A DNA stretch of 64,000 nt from Modestobacter italicus (GCF_000306785.1 NC_017955.1:5332001-5396000); one strand, 5' to 3'; positions 25,677-34,604 are shown, counted from the stretch's first letter. Notes: generated by a model not told the origin, from the letters alone. A program made the numbers and translations.

Positions 25677-27121
25677 CCCGTCCTCGCCGGGGGCGGACCG
25701 ACCGGGGGCGGCGCGGCGGGCAGCAGCGCCCGGACGTCCTTTGCGCGCAGCGCGCCGAGCCAGAGCCCGGCGCCGTAGGCGAGGTCCTCGAGGCGGCGTC
25801 CCGCGGCGGCGGTGGGCAGGTCGACCTCGTGCCGGTGCGGCCACCAGCCGTCGACGGCGTCGGCCACCGCGACCCCGGCGACCAGCCACCGGGCGCGGCG
25901 GCTGACCAGCGCGGCCGCGACCGCGAGCGGCCAGTGGTGCCGGGTGACCGCGCGGGCCAGGGTCCGGCCGGACGCTGCCGTCCCGCGCAGCACCAGCCCG
26001 GCCGCCAGCCGCAGCGGCAGCGGGTCGCCGGGCGCGGCGAGCCGGCGGGCCAGCTGCTCCGACGCCCGGCCGAGCACCCCGGCGGCGGCCAGCACGCCCA
26101 GCGGCGACCCGGTGAGCGCCAGGGCCCAGGCCGCGGCCGACCACGGCGAGATCACCACCGGGGCGACCGCCGCGCCGTGCCGCTGGGCCAGCAGCGCCGC
26201 CCCGGTGCCGTAGAACGCGCGGCGGCGCAGCCAGTCGGCCGGCGCCACCCGGTGGTCGTGCGCCACCCGGGCCGCCGGCTCGTAGCGCACCCGCCAGCCG
26301 GCCCCGGCCAGCCGCCAGACCAGGTCGACGTCCTCGGCGACCCGCATCGTCTCGTCGAACCCGGCGCCCAGCGCCGCCCGCCGGGCCAGCAGCGCGGCGC
26401 TGGGCACGTAGGAGACCACCGTCAGCGGCGCGACCCGCGCCGCCGCCGTCCCCATGTCCAGCGCACTGCTCACCCCCTCGTACCGCGCCACCCACGCGGA
26501 GGCCCTCGCACCGCCGAGGGCGGTGATCCGGGGGGCGACCAGGGCCAGCCGGGGGTCGGCCAGGTGCCGGGCCAGCTGCTCCAGCCAGCCGGGCTCCGGC
26601 ACGCAGTCGGAGTCGACGAAGGCGACCAGCGGGGTGCCGGCGGCACGCAGGCCGGCGTTGCGGGCGGCGGCCGGGCCGCGGGCCTCCTCGTGGCGGAGCA
26701 GCCGGGCGCCGGCCGCCACCGCGGCGACCTCGGACGGTTCCGCGGAACCGTCGTCGACCACGACCACGGGGCAACCCGCCGTCCCCGGGTCGGCGCGGAG
26801 GGCGGCCAGCAGCCGGGCCAGCCCGTCGGTGCGGTCCCGGACCGGGACGACGACGGTCACCGCGGGGAGCGGCGCCGGCGGCAGGTCGGGGTCGGCGACG
26901 CCGGTGTCCAGCAGCCGCGCGGCCAGCGCCGCGGTGCGGGCGTCGGTCACCTCGAGCCGGTCGCCGTCCAGCAGGGTCCGGGCGGCGGGCGCGAGCCGCA
27001 GCATCCGGAACGGGGACCCGCCGAGCAGCGTCGTCCCGCCGTCCCGGCGCTGGGTCCCCGGTGCCAGCCGGACGGCGAACCCGTCGGGCAGCCGGTCCGG
27101 GGGCGGCGCGGGGACCGTCAT
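25658..27121 (-). CDS. mftF: Mycofactocin glycosyltransferase MftF
   Basis: This 487-residue protein matches MftF. A roughly 80-residue N-terminal part precedes a GT2 glycosyltransferase domain (VTVVVPVRDRTDGLARLLAAL, VVVDDGS, ARNAGLRAAGTPLVAFVDSDCVPEPGWL as DxD region, EDVDLVWRLAGAGWRVRYEP), and hydrophobic segments near the C-terminus probably anchor it in the membrane. MftF adds beta-1,4-glucose units to the mycofactocin core. Its ATG overlaps the stop of the isochorismatase-like gene (ATGA), so it is third in an operon after an NCS1 permease. It is 6 kb away from mftE, unlike the contiguous mycobacterial cluster. Confidence 0.92.
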   Translation of the reverse strand: MTVPAPPPDRLPDGFAVRLAPGTQRRDGGTTLLGGSPFRMLRLAPAARTLLDGDRLEVTDARTAALAARLLDTGVADPDLPPAPLPAVTVVVPVRDRTDGLARLLAALRADPGTAGCPVVVVDDGSAEPSEVAAVAAGARLLRHEEARGPAAARNAGLRAAGTPLVAFVDSDCVPEPGWLEQLARHLADPRLALVAPRITALGGARASAWVARYEGVSSALDMGTAAARVAPLTVVSYVPSAALLARRAALGAGFDETMRVAEDVDLVWRLAGAGWRVRYEPAARVAHDHRVAPADWLRRRAFYGTGAALLAQRHGAAVAPVVISPWSAAAWALALTGSPLGVLAAAGVLGRASEQLARRLAAPGDPLPLRLAAGLVLRGTAASGRTLARAVTRHHWPLAVAAALVSRRARWLVAGVAVADAVDGWWPHRHEVDLPTAAAGRRLEDLAYGAGLWLGALRAKDVRALLPAAPPPVGPPPARTGQGPTR

Positions 27122-27654
27122 CGCCCGGCGAGCACCGCGTCGGTCGTGGTGAGGGTGATCAGCGGGGCGTAGAGGGCCATCGCCGCGAGCGCCCGGCCGT
27201 GGTCGGCGTCGCTGGCCCCGGCGCAGGCGTCGGTGACCACCTGCACCGGCACCCCGGCGTCCGCGGCCGGCAGCGCGGTGGAGAGCACGCAGCAGTCGGT
27301 CGACACGCCGGCCAGCAGCACCGGCCCGTCGCCGACGAGCGCGGCGAGCTCGGGGCCCCACTTGCCGAAGGTGGGCGCGTCCAGCACCGGGGCGCCGCCG
27401 GGGTCGTCGACCAGGGCGTACAGCGCTGCGTCGGGGGGCTGCAGCGCGAAGGGGAACTGCTCGTAGTAGGGCACCCACGCGCCGGTGGGCTCGGCCGGGG
27501 CGACGAACCGGGTGTGCACCACGCGGCCGGGGAAGGCGGCGGTCAGCCGGCGGATGGCCGGGTGCACCTCCGCGAACCGGGGCGCACCCCACGGGGAGCC
27601 GGCGTCGGCGAAGACGTGCTGCACGTCGACCACGACGAGCACGCCGTCGGTCAC
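27118..27654 (-). CDS. Isochorismatase-family cysteine hydrolase
   Basis: The 178-residue protein has the catalytic triad pattern of the isochorismatase-like hydrolases: Asp in VVVDVQHVF, Lys in TFGKWGPEL and Cys in GVSTDCCVLSTA. Relatives hydrolyse nicotinamide, carbamoylsarcosine, ureidoacrylate and biuret-like amides. It sits between a cytosine/purine-type permease and mftF with GTGA and ATGA overlaps at its two ends, so a role in processing an imported amide or nucleobase product is plausible. The GTG at 27654 follows from the overlap. Confidence 0.87.
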   Translation of the reverse strand: MTDGVLVVVDVQHVFADAGSPWGAPRFAEVHPAIRRLTAAFPGRVVHTRFVAPAEPTGAWVPYYEQFPFALQPPDAALYALVDDPGGAPVLDAPTFGKWGPELAALVGDGPVLLAGVSTDCCVLSTALPAADAGVPVQVVTDACAGASDADHGRALAAMALYAPLITLTTTDAVLAGR

Positions 27655-29135
27655 CTCGCCTCCTGCGGTGCCAGCGCCTCCTGCCGGCGCACCGCGCCGC
27701 GGCGGAGCAGCAGCGTGCCGGCGAACCCGACGACGAGGGCGACCAGCACGCCCAGGTTGGCGAAGGCCCAGGTCCCGTCCTTGCCGCCCAGGCCGAGGGG
27801 CTCGAGCAGGTAGCCCTGCCAGGTCAGCCAGCTGGCGTAGCCGTTGGTGACCAGGCCCCAGCCGAGCACCGTGCCGAGCACGAGCAGCGCCAGCGGCACC
27901 GGCGGGACGGCGCCGTACCGGCCGCGGGGGTCGTAGAGGTCGGCCTCGGCGTAGTCGCGGTGGCGCAGCAGCAGGTCGGCCAGCACGATCCCGCACCAGG
28001 CGGCGACCGGGACGCCGAGGGTGATCAGGAAGCCCTGGAACTGCACGAAGAAGTCGCCCTCGGCGAGGAAGACGACCCAGATGGCGCCGAGCACCATCAG
28101 CACGCCGTCGATCGAGGCGGCGACCGGCCGGGGGATCCGCACGCCCGCCGCCAGCAGCGCCAGGCCGGAGGAGTAGATGTCCAGCAGCGCCCCGCCGACC
28201 AGGCCCAGGACGGCGACCAGCGCGAACGGGACGAGGAACCAGGTGGGCAGCAGGGTGGCCAGCGCACCGATCGGGTCCGCGCCGATGGCGGTGGCCAGGT
28301 CGGCCGAGGAGCCCGCCAGCAGCAGACCGACCACCAGCAGCACGACCGGCGCCAGCGCCGAGCCGAACGTCGTCCAGCCGACGACGCCGCGGGTCGAGGC
28401 CGAGCGCGGCAGGTAGCGGGAGTAGTCCGCGGCGGCGTTCACCCAGCCGAAGCCGTAGCCGGTCATCACGAAGACGAGCGCACCGATGAACGCCTGGGTG
28501 GAGCCCGACGGCAGCCCGCTGACGGTGCCCCAGTCGATCTCGTCGGCCACCAGGACCAGGTAGACGACGGTCAGCACGCCGGTGACCACGGTGATGACCG
28601 CCTGCATGCGCATGATCAGGTCGAAGCCGAGCACCCCGCCGACGACGACCAGCCCGGCGACCACCAGCAGCGCGACGACCTGGGTGGCCGTGCCGCCGCC
28701 CCAGCCCAGCTCGGTGAAGACGGTCGCGGTGGCCAGCGTGGCCAACGAGGTGAGCACGGTCTCCCAGCCGACCGTGAGCACCCAGGCCAGGACGGCGGGG
28801 ACCTTGCCGCCGGTGACGCCGAAGGCCGCCCGGCTGAGCACCAGGGTGGGGGCCGAGCCGCGCTTGCCGGCGATGGCGATGAACCCGCAGAGCAGGAAGC
28901 TGACCACGATGCCGACGACGCCGGCCACGACCGCCTGCCAGAAGGAGATGCCGAAGCCGAGCGTGAAGGCGCCGTAGGCCAGGCCGAGCACGCTGACGTT
29001 CGCGCCGAACCAGGGCCAGAACAGCTGGCGGGGCGTGCCCTTGCGCTCGGACTCGGAGATCACGTTGATGCCGTTGGTCTCCACCGCCACGCGTGCCGTG
29101 GAGGCAGCCGGCTCCCCGGTCACCTGGTGCGCCAT
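27651..29135 (-). CDS. NCS1 family cytosine/purine/hydantoin permease
   Basis: The 494-residue transporter has 12 membrane segments. Features are the N-terminal cytosolic VISESERKGTPRQLFWPWFGANVSVL, then SRAAFGVTGGKVPAVLAWVLTVGWE and WVNAAADYSRYLPR, typical of CodB-like NCS1 permeases. It imports a nucleobase or related compound by cation symport. It leads an overlapping operon with the isochorismatase-like hydrolase and mftF. The ATG at 29135 was preferred over a start six codons earlier because CGGAG precedes it. Confidence 0.9.
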   Translation of the reverse strand: MAHQVTGEPAASTARVAVETNGINVISESERKGTPRQLFWPWFGANVSVLGLAYGAFTLGFGISFWQAVVAGVVGIVVSFLLCGFIAIAGKRGSAPTLVLSRAAFGVTGGKVPAVLAWVLTVGWETVLTSLATLATATVFTELGWGGGTATQVVALLVVAGLVVVGGVLGFDLIMRMQAVITVVTGVLTVVYLVLVADEIDWGTVSGLPSGSTQAFIGALVFVMTGYGFGWVNAAADYSRYLPRSASTRGVVGWTTFGSALAPVVLLVVGLLLAGSSADLATAIGADPIGALATLLPTWFLVPFALVAVLGLVGGALLDIYSSGLALLAAGVRIPRPVAASIDGVLMVLGAIWVVFLAEGDFFVQFQGFLITLGVPVAAWCGIVLADLLLRHRDYAEADLYDPRGRYGAVPPVPLALLVLGTVLGWGLVTNGYASWLTWQGYLLEPLGLGGKDGTWAFANLGVLVALVVGFAGTLLLRRGAVRRQEALAPQEAR

Positions 29136-29213
29136 CGCGTGCTCCGTCCTCACCGGCGGGTCCGTCCCCGCTCCCGGGCCGAGACCCTAACCGCGCGGTC
29201 GGCCCCGGACGCA

Positions 29214-29262
29214 CGACGACGCCGCCGGCCGGTCCGGGGAGGACCTGCCGGCGGCGTCGTCG
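29214..29262. terminator. Strong hairpin terminator after rpmE2
   Basis: Perfect 16-bp arms at 29214-29229 and 29247-29262 with a 17-base loop lie 16 bases past the L31 stop codon on the minus strand. Confidence 0.8.
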
Positions 29263-29277
29263 GGGAGTGCCGCGGGG

Positions 29278-29535
29278 TCAGCTGCGGGTGCGGTTCCGCG
29301 CGCCGTAGCGCTGGTTGAACTTCTCGACCCGGCCGGCGGTGTCCAGCACGCGCTGGTTGCCGGTCCAGAACGGGTGGGACGACGCGCTGATCTCGACCGG
29401 GACCACCGGCAGGGTCTCGCCGTCGAGCTCGATCGTCCGGCTCGTCTGCACCGTCGAACGGGTCCGGAACGTCGCACCCGTCGAGGTGTCCTGGAAGACG
29501 ACGGTGCGGTACTCGGGGTGGATGCCGTTGCGCAT
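29278..29535 (-). CDS. rpmE2: 50S ribosomal protein L31 type B
   Basis: This is an 85-residue protein of the L31 family: [18 protein letters not shown], then [34 protein letters not shown]. The zinc-binding CxxC of type A L31 is absent, so it is the zinc-independent type B paralogue, which in many bacteria replaces the zinc form under zinc starvation via Zur. I see no recognisable Zur box in the 130 bp upstream, only an imperfect inverted repeat at 29600-29628 (GGACAACAAACCG and CGGTTGTTCC). GAGAGGA precedes the ATG. Confidence 0.95.
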   Translation of the reverse strand: MRNGIHPEYRTVVFQDTSTGATFRTRSTVQTSRTIELDGETLPVVPVEISASSHPFWTGNQRVLDTAGRVEKFNQRYGARNRTRS

Positions 29536-29664
29536 GGCTGGTCCTCTCGGTCTGCGCGGGACGTCCGCCCCCGTTGGGGCGGGCTGATCGCGTCGGTACG
29601 GACAACAAACCGACGCCGCGGTTGTTCCCGGCCCGCGGCTCGTCGCCGCCGTCACGGCCTCCCG

Positions 29665-31086
29665 CTACGCGGTGCTGGCCACCGACCCCAGCTCGGGCCG
29701 CAGCGCCTCGACGAGCTCGCGGCGCGGTGGTGCGGCCGGCGCGCCCGGGGCACCGCTCGGCGTCCCGGGCGGGGCGCTCGCCGCCGCCCCGGGCACCGGC
29801 CGTCCCGGCAGCCACCCCGCGGCCAGCAGGTCGGCCACCCGGGGGCGCACCTCCGCCAGTGCCTCGGGCGGGTCCACCAGGTGCATGTGCCGCAGCACCG
29901 CCCGGCCGACCGTGCGGTCGGCACCGGCGGCCGCCAGCACCAGCAGGTGCGGGACCTCCGGACCGGCGGGCGGCCTGCCGACCGCCGGGCCCCCGCCGTC
30001 GCGCACCGCGCGCCACATCGCGGCGCGCGCCTCGTCGGTGCGCCGCGCGTCGTCGAACCAGGCCCGCAGCTCCCCCCGGCTCCAGGCGTCCAGCTCCGCG
30101 CGCCAGGAGCGGGCGTCGGCCGGCGCGGCGGCGACCGCGCCGGCGAGGCGGAGCGCGTGGGAGACGGCGAGCGAGGTGCCCCGGCCGAAGTGCGGGTTGG
30201 TCGTGCACACGGCGTCGGCGAGCGGCTGCAACCCGAGCGGGGCCGACCCGGCCAGCTCCCGGAAGGTGTTGCGCAGCCCGCCCATGACCACCACGTCCGA
30301 GACCGGTTCGGCCCGGTCGGCGTCGGTCCAGGTGGCGGCCAGCGGGACCAGCCGGGTGGCCGCCTCGAACGCCGCGGTCTCGCGCAGCCCGGTCAGCCCG
30401 GGGTCGTCGGGCAGCCGGGTGAAGCAGACGGTGAACACGTCCGCGTCGTGCGGGAACACCAGCAGCGTGTAGCCGTCGCCCTCGGCCACGGAGATGACCC
30501 CGCGGTTCACCGGCCCGAAGGAGGCGCCGGGCCGGAGGCGGTAGCGGCGCGAGGTGTAGACCTCGTCGGCCGGGGAGTCGACGACCTCCTGCAGCCAGGG
30601 GCGGGACACCCGTCCGCGGCGCCCGGTGGCGTCGACCACCAGGTCGGCGGGCAGCACCCGCCCGTCGGCCAGCTCCACCCCGGTGACCGCACCGCCGTCG
30701 ACCCGCACCTCGCGGACCGCGGCGTAGACCATCGCCACGCCCGGCTCGGCCTCGGCCGTGCCGCGCAGCACCCACTCCAGCGTGCTGCGCCGGCACCACA
30801 TCGCCCGCAGGCCGTCGACCAGCTCGACCTGCGGCACGCCGATCGCCCGCAGGCTGTCCAGCACGTCGGGGAGCCCGCGCTCCAGCTCGTGGAACAGCCG
30901 GGCCAGGAAGGCGTGCGGCTGCTGGAACTGCGCCACCCCGCGCCGCGGCCACGCGGCCGCGCCGGCCACGTCCGCCGGCCGGGGTGAGTCGTCCCGGTCG
31001 ACGACCTGCACCCGGTGCCCCTGGCGGGCCAGGGCCAGGGCTGCGGTCAGCCCGGCCACGCCGCCCCCTGCGATCACGACCTGCAT
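29665..31086 (-). CDS. FAD-dependent oxidoreductase/monooxygenase
   Basis: The 473-residue flavoprotein has an N-terminal dinucleotide-binding motif (VVIAGGGVAGLTAALALARQG), GRR-containing mid-region (LVVDATGRRGRVSRPW) and a motif-3 region (GRGTSLAVSHALRLAGAV) in place of the usual GDAAH. It resembles FAD-dependent hydroxylases and halogenase-like enzymes; the substrate is unknown. The C-terminal 35 residues are Pro/Ala-rich. The ATG at 31086 marks the dinucleotide fold start; a much longer in-frame ORF upstream is not protein-like. It is divergent from the iron-siderophore binding genes, and the iron box lies between them. Confidence 0.82.
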   Translation of the reverse strand: MQVVIAGGGVAGLTAALALARQGHRVQVVDRDDSPRPADVAGAAAWPRRGVAQFQQPHAFLARLFHELERGLPDVLDSLRAIGVPQVELVDGLRAMWCRRSTLEWVLRGTAEAEPGVAMVYAAVREVRVDGGAVTGVELADGRVLPADLVVDATGRRGRVSRPWLQEVVDSPADEVYTSRRYRLRPGASFGPVNRGVISVAEGDGYTLLVFPHDADVFTVCFTRLPDDPGLTGLRETAAFEAATRLVPLAATWTDADRAEPVSDVVVMGGLRNTFRELAGSAPLGLQPLADAVCTTNPHFGRGTSLAVSHALRLAGAVAAAPADARSWRAELDAWSRGELRAWFDDARRTDEARAAMWRAVRDGGGPAVGRPPAGPEVPHLLVLAAAGADRTVGRAVLRHMHLVDPPEALAEVRPRVADLLAAGWLPGRPVPGAAASAPPGTPSGAPGAPAAPPRRELVEALRPELGSVASTA

Positions 31087-31223
31087 CGACGTCGTCCGTT
31101 CCCCGTCTCGACCGGGTGGCCCCGTGCCTGGTCGGTGGAAGCTACAACCAACGATCGGGTCGCACCAGCGCCACGCACGCCGGCCGGACGACGCCCGGTG
31201 ACCCGTTCGTGATCCCCGGCTGG

Positions 31224-31242
31224 TTAGGTGAGCCTCACCTGA
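31224..31242. promoter_or_regulatory. IdeR/DtxR iron box
   Basis: TTAGGTGAGCCTCACCTGA matches the 19-bp DtxR/IdeR consensus TTAGGTTAGSCTAACCTAA at 16 positions and has a perfect 7-bp inverted repeat core. It lies 20 bases before the start of the first siderophore-binding protein, so the two binding-protein genes should be repressed by iron-loaded IdeR/DtxR. Confidence 0.85.
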
Positions 31243-31261
31243 CCGACCCGAGGAGTCCTCC

Positions 31262-32266
31262 GTGCACCACCGCACCACCCTGGCCGGCACCGCCCTGCTC
31301 GCGGCCGCACTCGTCCTGACCGGCTGCAGCTCCGGGGCGGAGGAGGCCACCGCAGCCGCGCCGAGCAGCTCCTCGGCGGCCTTCCCGGTCACGCTGGAGC
31401 ACGCGTTCGGGGAGACGACGATCGCCGAGGAGCCGCAGCGGGTGGTGACCTGGGGCTTCGGCAGCACCGACGCCGCCCTCGCGCTGGGCGTCGTCCCGGT
31501 CGCCATCCCGTTCCAGGCCTACGGCGGGGACGCCGAGGGCGTGCTGCCGTGGATCGCCGAGGAGCTCGACGCGCTGGGCGCCGAGACGCCGACCGTCCTC
31601 CCCGACACCGAGGAGGTGCCCTTCGAGGCGATCGCGGCCGCCGACCCCGACGTCGTCCTGGCCAACTACTCCGGCATCACGCAGGAGGACTACGAGAAGC
31701 TGTCGGCGCTGGCCCCGACGGTCGCCTACCCGGGCGAGGCCTGGACGACGCCGTGGCGCGAGGTCGTCACCACGGTGGGCCGGGCGCTGGGCCGGGCCGA
31801 GGACGCCGAGCAGCTCGTCGCCGACACCGAGCAGGCGGTCGCCGAGGCGGCCGCCGAGCACCCCGAGCTGCAGGGCCGGAGCGTCGCCGCGGTGTGGGAC
31901 GTGCCGCCGACCCTCTACGTCTACGCGGCCGCCGACCCCCGGGTCGAGTTCCTCACCGACCTGGGCCTGACCGTGGCCCCGAGCGTGACCGCGCTGTCGA
32001 CCGGGGACTCGACCTTCTACTCCACGCTGAGCTACGAGCGGGCGGCAGAGCTGGACAGCGACATCCTGCTCAGCTACGCCTCCAGCCAGGCCGAGGCCGA
32101 CGCCTTCGCGGCGCAGCCGTACACCGCGACCATCCCGGCGGTCGCCGCCGGGCACCACGCCACCCTCGTCGGCGACGAGCTCATCGCCGCCGTCTCCCCG
32201 CCCACGGTGCTGTCGATGACCTGGGACCTGGACGACTACCTGACCGCGCTCTCCGCCGCCGCCTGA
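31262..32266 (+). CDS. Iron-siderophore ABC transporter substrate-binding lipoprotein 1
   Basis: The 334-residue protein begins with a lipoprotein signal peptide ending LVLTGCSS (Cys about residue 21) followed by a Ser/Ala-rich spacer and a FecB/BtuF-type periplasmic binding domain (VTLEHAFGETTIAEEPQRVVTWGFGSTDAALALGVVPVAIP, then IAAADPDVVLANYSGITQEDYEKLSALAPTVAYP). It should capture ferric siderophore at the outer face of the membrane. The start is GTG with GAGGAG upstream, just after the iron box. No permease or ATPase gene is adjacent. Confidence 0.93.
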   Translation: MHHRTTLAGTALLAAALVLTGCSSGAEEATAAAPSSSSAAFPVTLEHAFGETTIAEEPQRVVTWGFGSTDAALALGVVPVAIPFQAYGGDAEGVLPWIAEELDALGAETPTVLPDTEEVPFEAIAAADPDVVLANYSGITQEDYEKLSALAPTVAYPGEAWTTPWREVVTTVGRALGRAEDAEQLVADTEQAVAEAAAEHPELQGRSVAAVWDVPPTLYVYAAADPRVEFLTDLGLTVAPSVTALSTGDSTFYSTLSYERAAELDSDILLSYASSQAEADAFAAQPYTATIPAVAAGHHATLVGDELIAAVSPPTVLSMTWDLDDYLTALSAAA

Positions 32267-32292
32267 CCCCCACCCCTGACCTGGAGCCCCGC

Positions 32293-33291
32293 ATGCCCTC
32301 CCGCCTCGCCCTCCGCGGCGCCACCCTGCTGGCCGTCGCCCTCGCCGTCACCAGCTGCAGCTCCGACTCGGGCGGGGACACCCCCGACGCGGGCAGCAGC
32401 GCCGGCAGCAGCTCCTCCGGCGCCTTCCCGGTGACCGTCGGCACCGCCTTCGGCGACGTCACCGTCGACGAGGAGCCCACCCGCGTGGTCGCCCTGGGCT
32501 GGGGGGACGCCGAGACGGCGCTCGCGCTCGGCGTGCAGCCGGTCGGGGCCAGCGACTGGCTGGCCTTCGGCGGCGAGGGCGTCGGCCCGTGGGCCGCCGG
32601 GGAGTACGACGAGGCGCCGGAGCTCATCGACACCCTCGAGCCGAGCTACGAGGCGATCGCGGCGCTGCAGCCGGACCTGATCCTGGACACCAAGTCCCCG
32701 GCCACCCAGGACCGCTTCGACAAGCTCAGCGCGATCGCGCCGACCATCAGCCAGCCGGAGGGGGCCGACCCGTACCTGACCTCCTCGGCCGACCAGCTGG
32801 CGATGATCGGCGAGGCGCTGGGGAAGACCGACGAGGCGACCGCGCTGCAGGAGCAGGTCGACCAGGCCTTCACCGACGCGGCGGCGGCGCACCCGGAGTT
32901 CGCCGGCACCTCGGTGGCGGTGGCCGCCTACAGCTCCGAGGGCTTCGGCGCCTACGTGGAGGGCGACGCCCGGGTCGACTTCATGGAGCAGCTCGGCTTC
33001 ACGCTCAAGCCGGAGATCCAGGCGCTGGCCACCGACAGCTTCTTCGTGTCGGTCAGCGAGGAGCAGCTGCCGCTGCTCGACGCCGGCCTGACCGTGGCGT
33101 TCCCGATCTTCGTCGACGCCGCGCAGATCACCGGCAACCCGCTGTGGCAGGCGATCCCGTCGGTGCAGGCCGGGCACGCGGTGGTGCTGGAGGACGAGAC
33201 GCTGACCAGCGCCTTCTCGATCGGCACGCCGCAGGGCATCCAGTACGCCCTGGACAACGCCGTCCCGCTGTTCGCCGACGCGCTGAGCTGA
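32293..33291 (+). CDS. Iron-siderophore ABC transporter substrate-binding lipoprotein 2
   Basis: The 332-residue paralogue of the preceding gene has a lipobox VTSCSS (Cys about 20), a Ser/Gly spacer and the same FecB-type domain (VTVGTAFGDVTVDEEPTRVVALGWGDAETALALGVQPVGAS, then IAALQPDLILDTKSPATQDRFDKLSAIAPTISQP). It lies 26 bases downstream and so is in the same iron-regulated unit. Divergence between the two suggests different ferric ligands. The permease and ATPase must be encoded elsewhere. Confidence 0.93.
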   Translation: MPSRLALRGATLLAVALAVTSCSSDSGGDTPDAGSSAGSSSSGAFPVTVGTAFGDVTVDEEPTRVVALGWGDAETALALGVQPVGASDWLAFGGEGVGPWAAGEYDEAPELIDTLEPSYEAIAALQPDLILDTKSPATQDRFDKLSAIAPTISQPEGADPYLTSSADQLAMIGEALGKTDEATALQEQVDQAFTDAAAAHPEFAGTSVAVAAYSSEGFGAYVEGDARVDFMEQLGFTLKPEIQALATDSFFVSVSEEQLPLLDAGLTVAFPIFVDAAQITGNPLWQAIPSVQAGHAVVLEDETLTSAFSIGTPQGIQYALDNAVPLFADALS

Positions 33292-33295
33292 GCCG

Positions 33296-33332
33296 CCGGG
33301 CGGCTCCCGGGGTCAGCCCCGGAGCCGCCCGG
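33296..33332. terminator. Bidirectional terminator between the siderophore genes and mftE
   Basis: Arms 33296-33312 and 33317-33332 pair almost perfectly (one bulged C) around a TCAG loop. The right arm is inside the last codons of mftE. Confidence 0.7.
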
Positions 33333-34005
33333 TCTCGTCCACCGTCCAGCCCGCCACCGCGGCGGTCATCCGGTCGCCGAGGGCCGCCAGCAGCTCCGCC
33401 CCCTCCGCCGCCGACGCGCCGGTCGGGTCCCCGAGGACGCCGTCCGGGCTCACCGCCCGCACCCCCTCGGCCCGCAGCCGGGGCAGCAGCTCGCTGATCG
33501 GCGCCGTCTCCCCCGCCGCGGCCAGCGCCTCGCGCACCGCTCCCGGTTCCACGTGCAACAGCAGGGACGTCTCGGTCCGCCCGGCGTGCGCGTCCCCGCC
33601 GGGCACGCCGCACGGGAACCAGGCGACGTCCCGGCCCTCGGCCCGCAGCAGCGGCACCGCGGTGCGCAGCGCGTCGAGGTTGCCGCCGTGCCCGTTGACC
33701 ACCAGCAGCCGGCCGGCCCAGCGCCCGGCCGAGCGGCCGTACTCGACCAGCAGCGCGCTCAGCGCCTCGGTCCCGATCGAGATCGTGCCGGGGAAGCCCT
33801 CGTGCTCGCCGCTGGCGCCGTAGGCGAGGGCCGGGGCCAGCACCGCGTCGTCCAGCCGGGGGACGACGGCCTCCGCGACGGCCTGCGCCACGACGGTGTC
33901 GGTGGCCATCGGCAGGTGCCGGCCGTGCTGCTCCACCGACCCCAGCGGGACGACGACCAGCGGTGCGCCGGCGACCTCGGGCCAGGTGGCGTGGGTCAGC
34001 CTCAC
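33313..34005 (-). CDS. mftE: Mycofactocin peptidase MftE (creatininase family)
   Basis: The 230-residue protein has creatininase-fold metal motifs: VPLGSVEQHGRHLPMATD (Glu, His and Asp ligands, about 20-37), NGHGGNLD and HAGRTETS. MftE removes the last two residues (Val-Tyr) from the MftC-modified precursor, releasing the AHDP core. The GTG at 34005 begins VRLTHATWPEV. In mycobacteria mftE follows mftD on the same strand; here it is on the opposite strand, alone, separated from mftD by a PPOX-like gene. Confidence 0.93.
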   Translation of the reverse strand: MRLTHATWPEVAGAPLVVVPLGSVEQHGRHLPMATDTVVAQAVAEAVVPRLDDAVLAPALAYGASGEHEGFPGTISIGTEALSALLVEYGRSAGRWAGRLLVVNGHGGNLDALRTAVPLLRAEGRDVAWFPCGVPGGDAHAGRTETSLLLHVEPGAVREALAAAGETAPISELLPRLRAEGVRAVSPDGVLGDPTGASAAEGAELLAALGDRMTAAVAGWTVDETGRLRG

Positions 34006-34065
34006 GACCGCGACCCTGCCAGACCCGGTGTGTGGCCCCCCACCCGCTGGGGCACCACCGACCCC

Positions 34066-34548
34066 ATGACGACGACCGACGAGACCCGCAAGGTGGCCGA
34101 CCTGCTGAAGGACGAGCGGATCGCCGTGTTCACCACCACCGCACCCGACGGCACGCTGATGAGCCGGCCGATGGCCCTGCAGGAGGTCGAGTTCGACGGC
34201 GACCTGTGGTTCTTCGCCTCCCGCGACTCGCGCAAGGTCACCCACGTCACCGCGAACCCGCAGGTGAACGTGGCCACCGCCGGGAGCGACAGCTGGGTGT
34301 CGCTGACCGGGCACGCCGTGGTGGTCGACGACCTCGCGAAGAAGCGGGAGCTGTGGAACTCCGGCGTCGCGGCCTGGTTCCCCGACGGCCCGGACGACGC
34401 CGGCATCGTGCTGCTCCGCGTCGACGCCGCCTCGGCGGAGTACTGGGACAACCCCGGCGGGAAGATCGCCACCGCGCTCAGCTTCGCCAAGGCCAAGGTG
34501 ACCGGGAAGCCGTACTCCGGCGGGGAGAACGAGACCGTCGACCTCTGA
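34066..34548 (+). CDS. Pyridoxamine 5'-phosphate oxidase-fold general stress protein
   Basis: The 160-residue protein belongs to the general stress protein 26 branch of the PPOX-like split-barrel family: VADLLKDERIAVFTTTAPDGTLMSRPMALQEVEFDGDLWFFASRDSRK, ending with the tail YWDNPGGKIATALSFAKAKVTGK. It probably binds FMN or another flavin; its role is unknown. It lies between mftE and mftD and is divergent from mftE. Confidence 0.85.
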   Translation: MTTTDETRKVADLLKDERIAVFTTTAPDGTLMSRPMALQEVEFDGDLWFFASRDSRKVTHVTANPQVNVATAGSDSWVSLTGHAVVVDDLAKKRELWNSGVAAWFPDGPDDAGIVLLRVDAASAEYWDNPGGKIATALSFAKAKVTGKPYSGGENETVDL

Positions 34549-34589
34549 CCTCGAGCGAGGATCGTGATCCACGCCACGACGCGGTAACG

Positions 34590-34604
34590 TGGCACTCAGT
34601 GCCA
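34590..34604. promoter_or_regulatory. Candidate MftR operator upstream of mftD
   Basis: The perfect inverted repeat TGGCACTCAGTGCCA lies 63 bases before the mftD start and is followed at once by GCGTCGGCC. A near copy followed by the same GCGTCGGCC is in front of mftA (41779-41793). MftR is the obvious candidate binder. Confidence 0.6.

Noticed and set aside
29600-29628. Inverted repeat upstream of rpmE2 considered as a Zur box
   Set aside because: The sequence does not resemble known actinobacterial Zur sites and the arms are imperfect. No zinc control is claimed.
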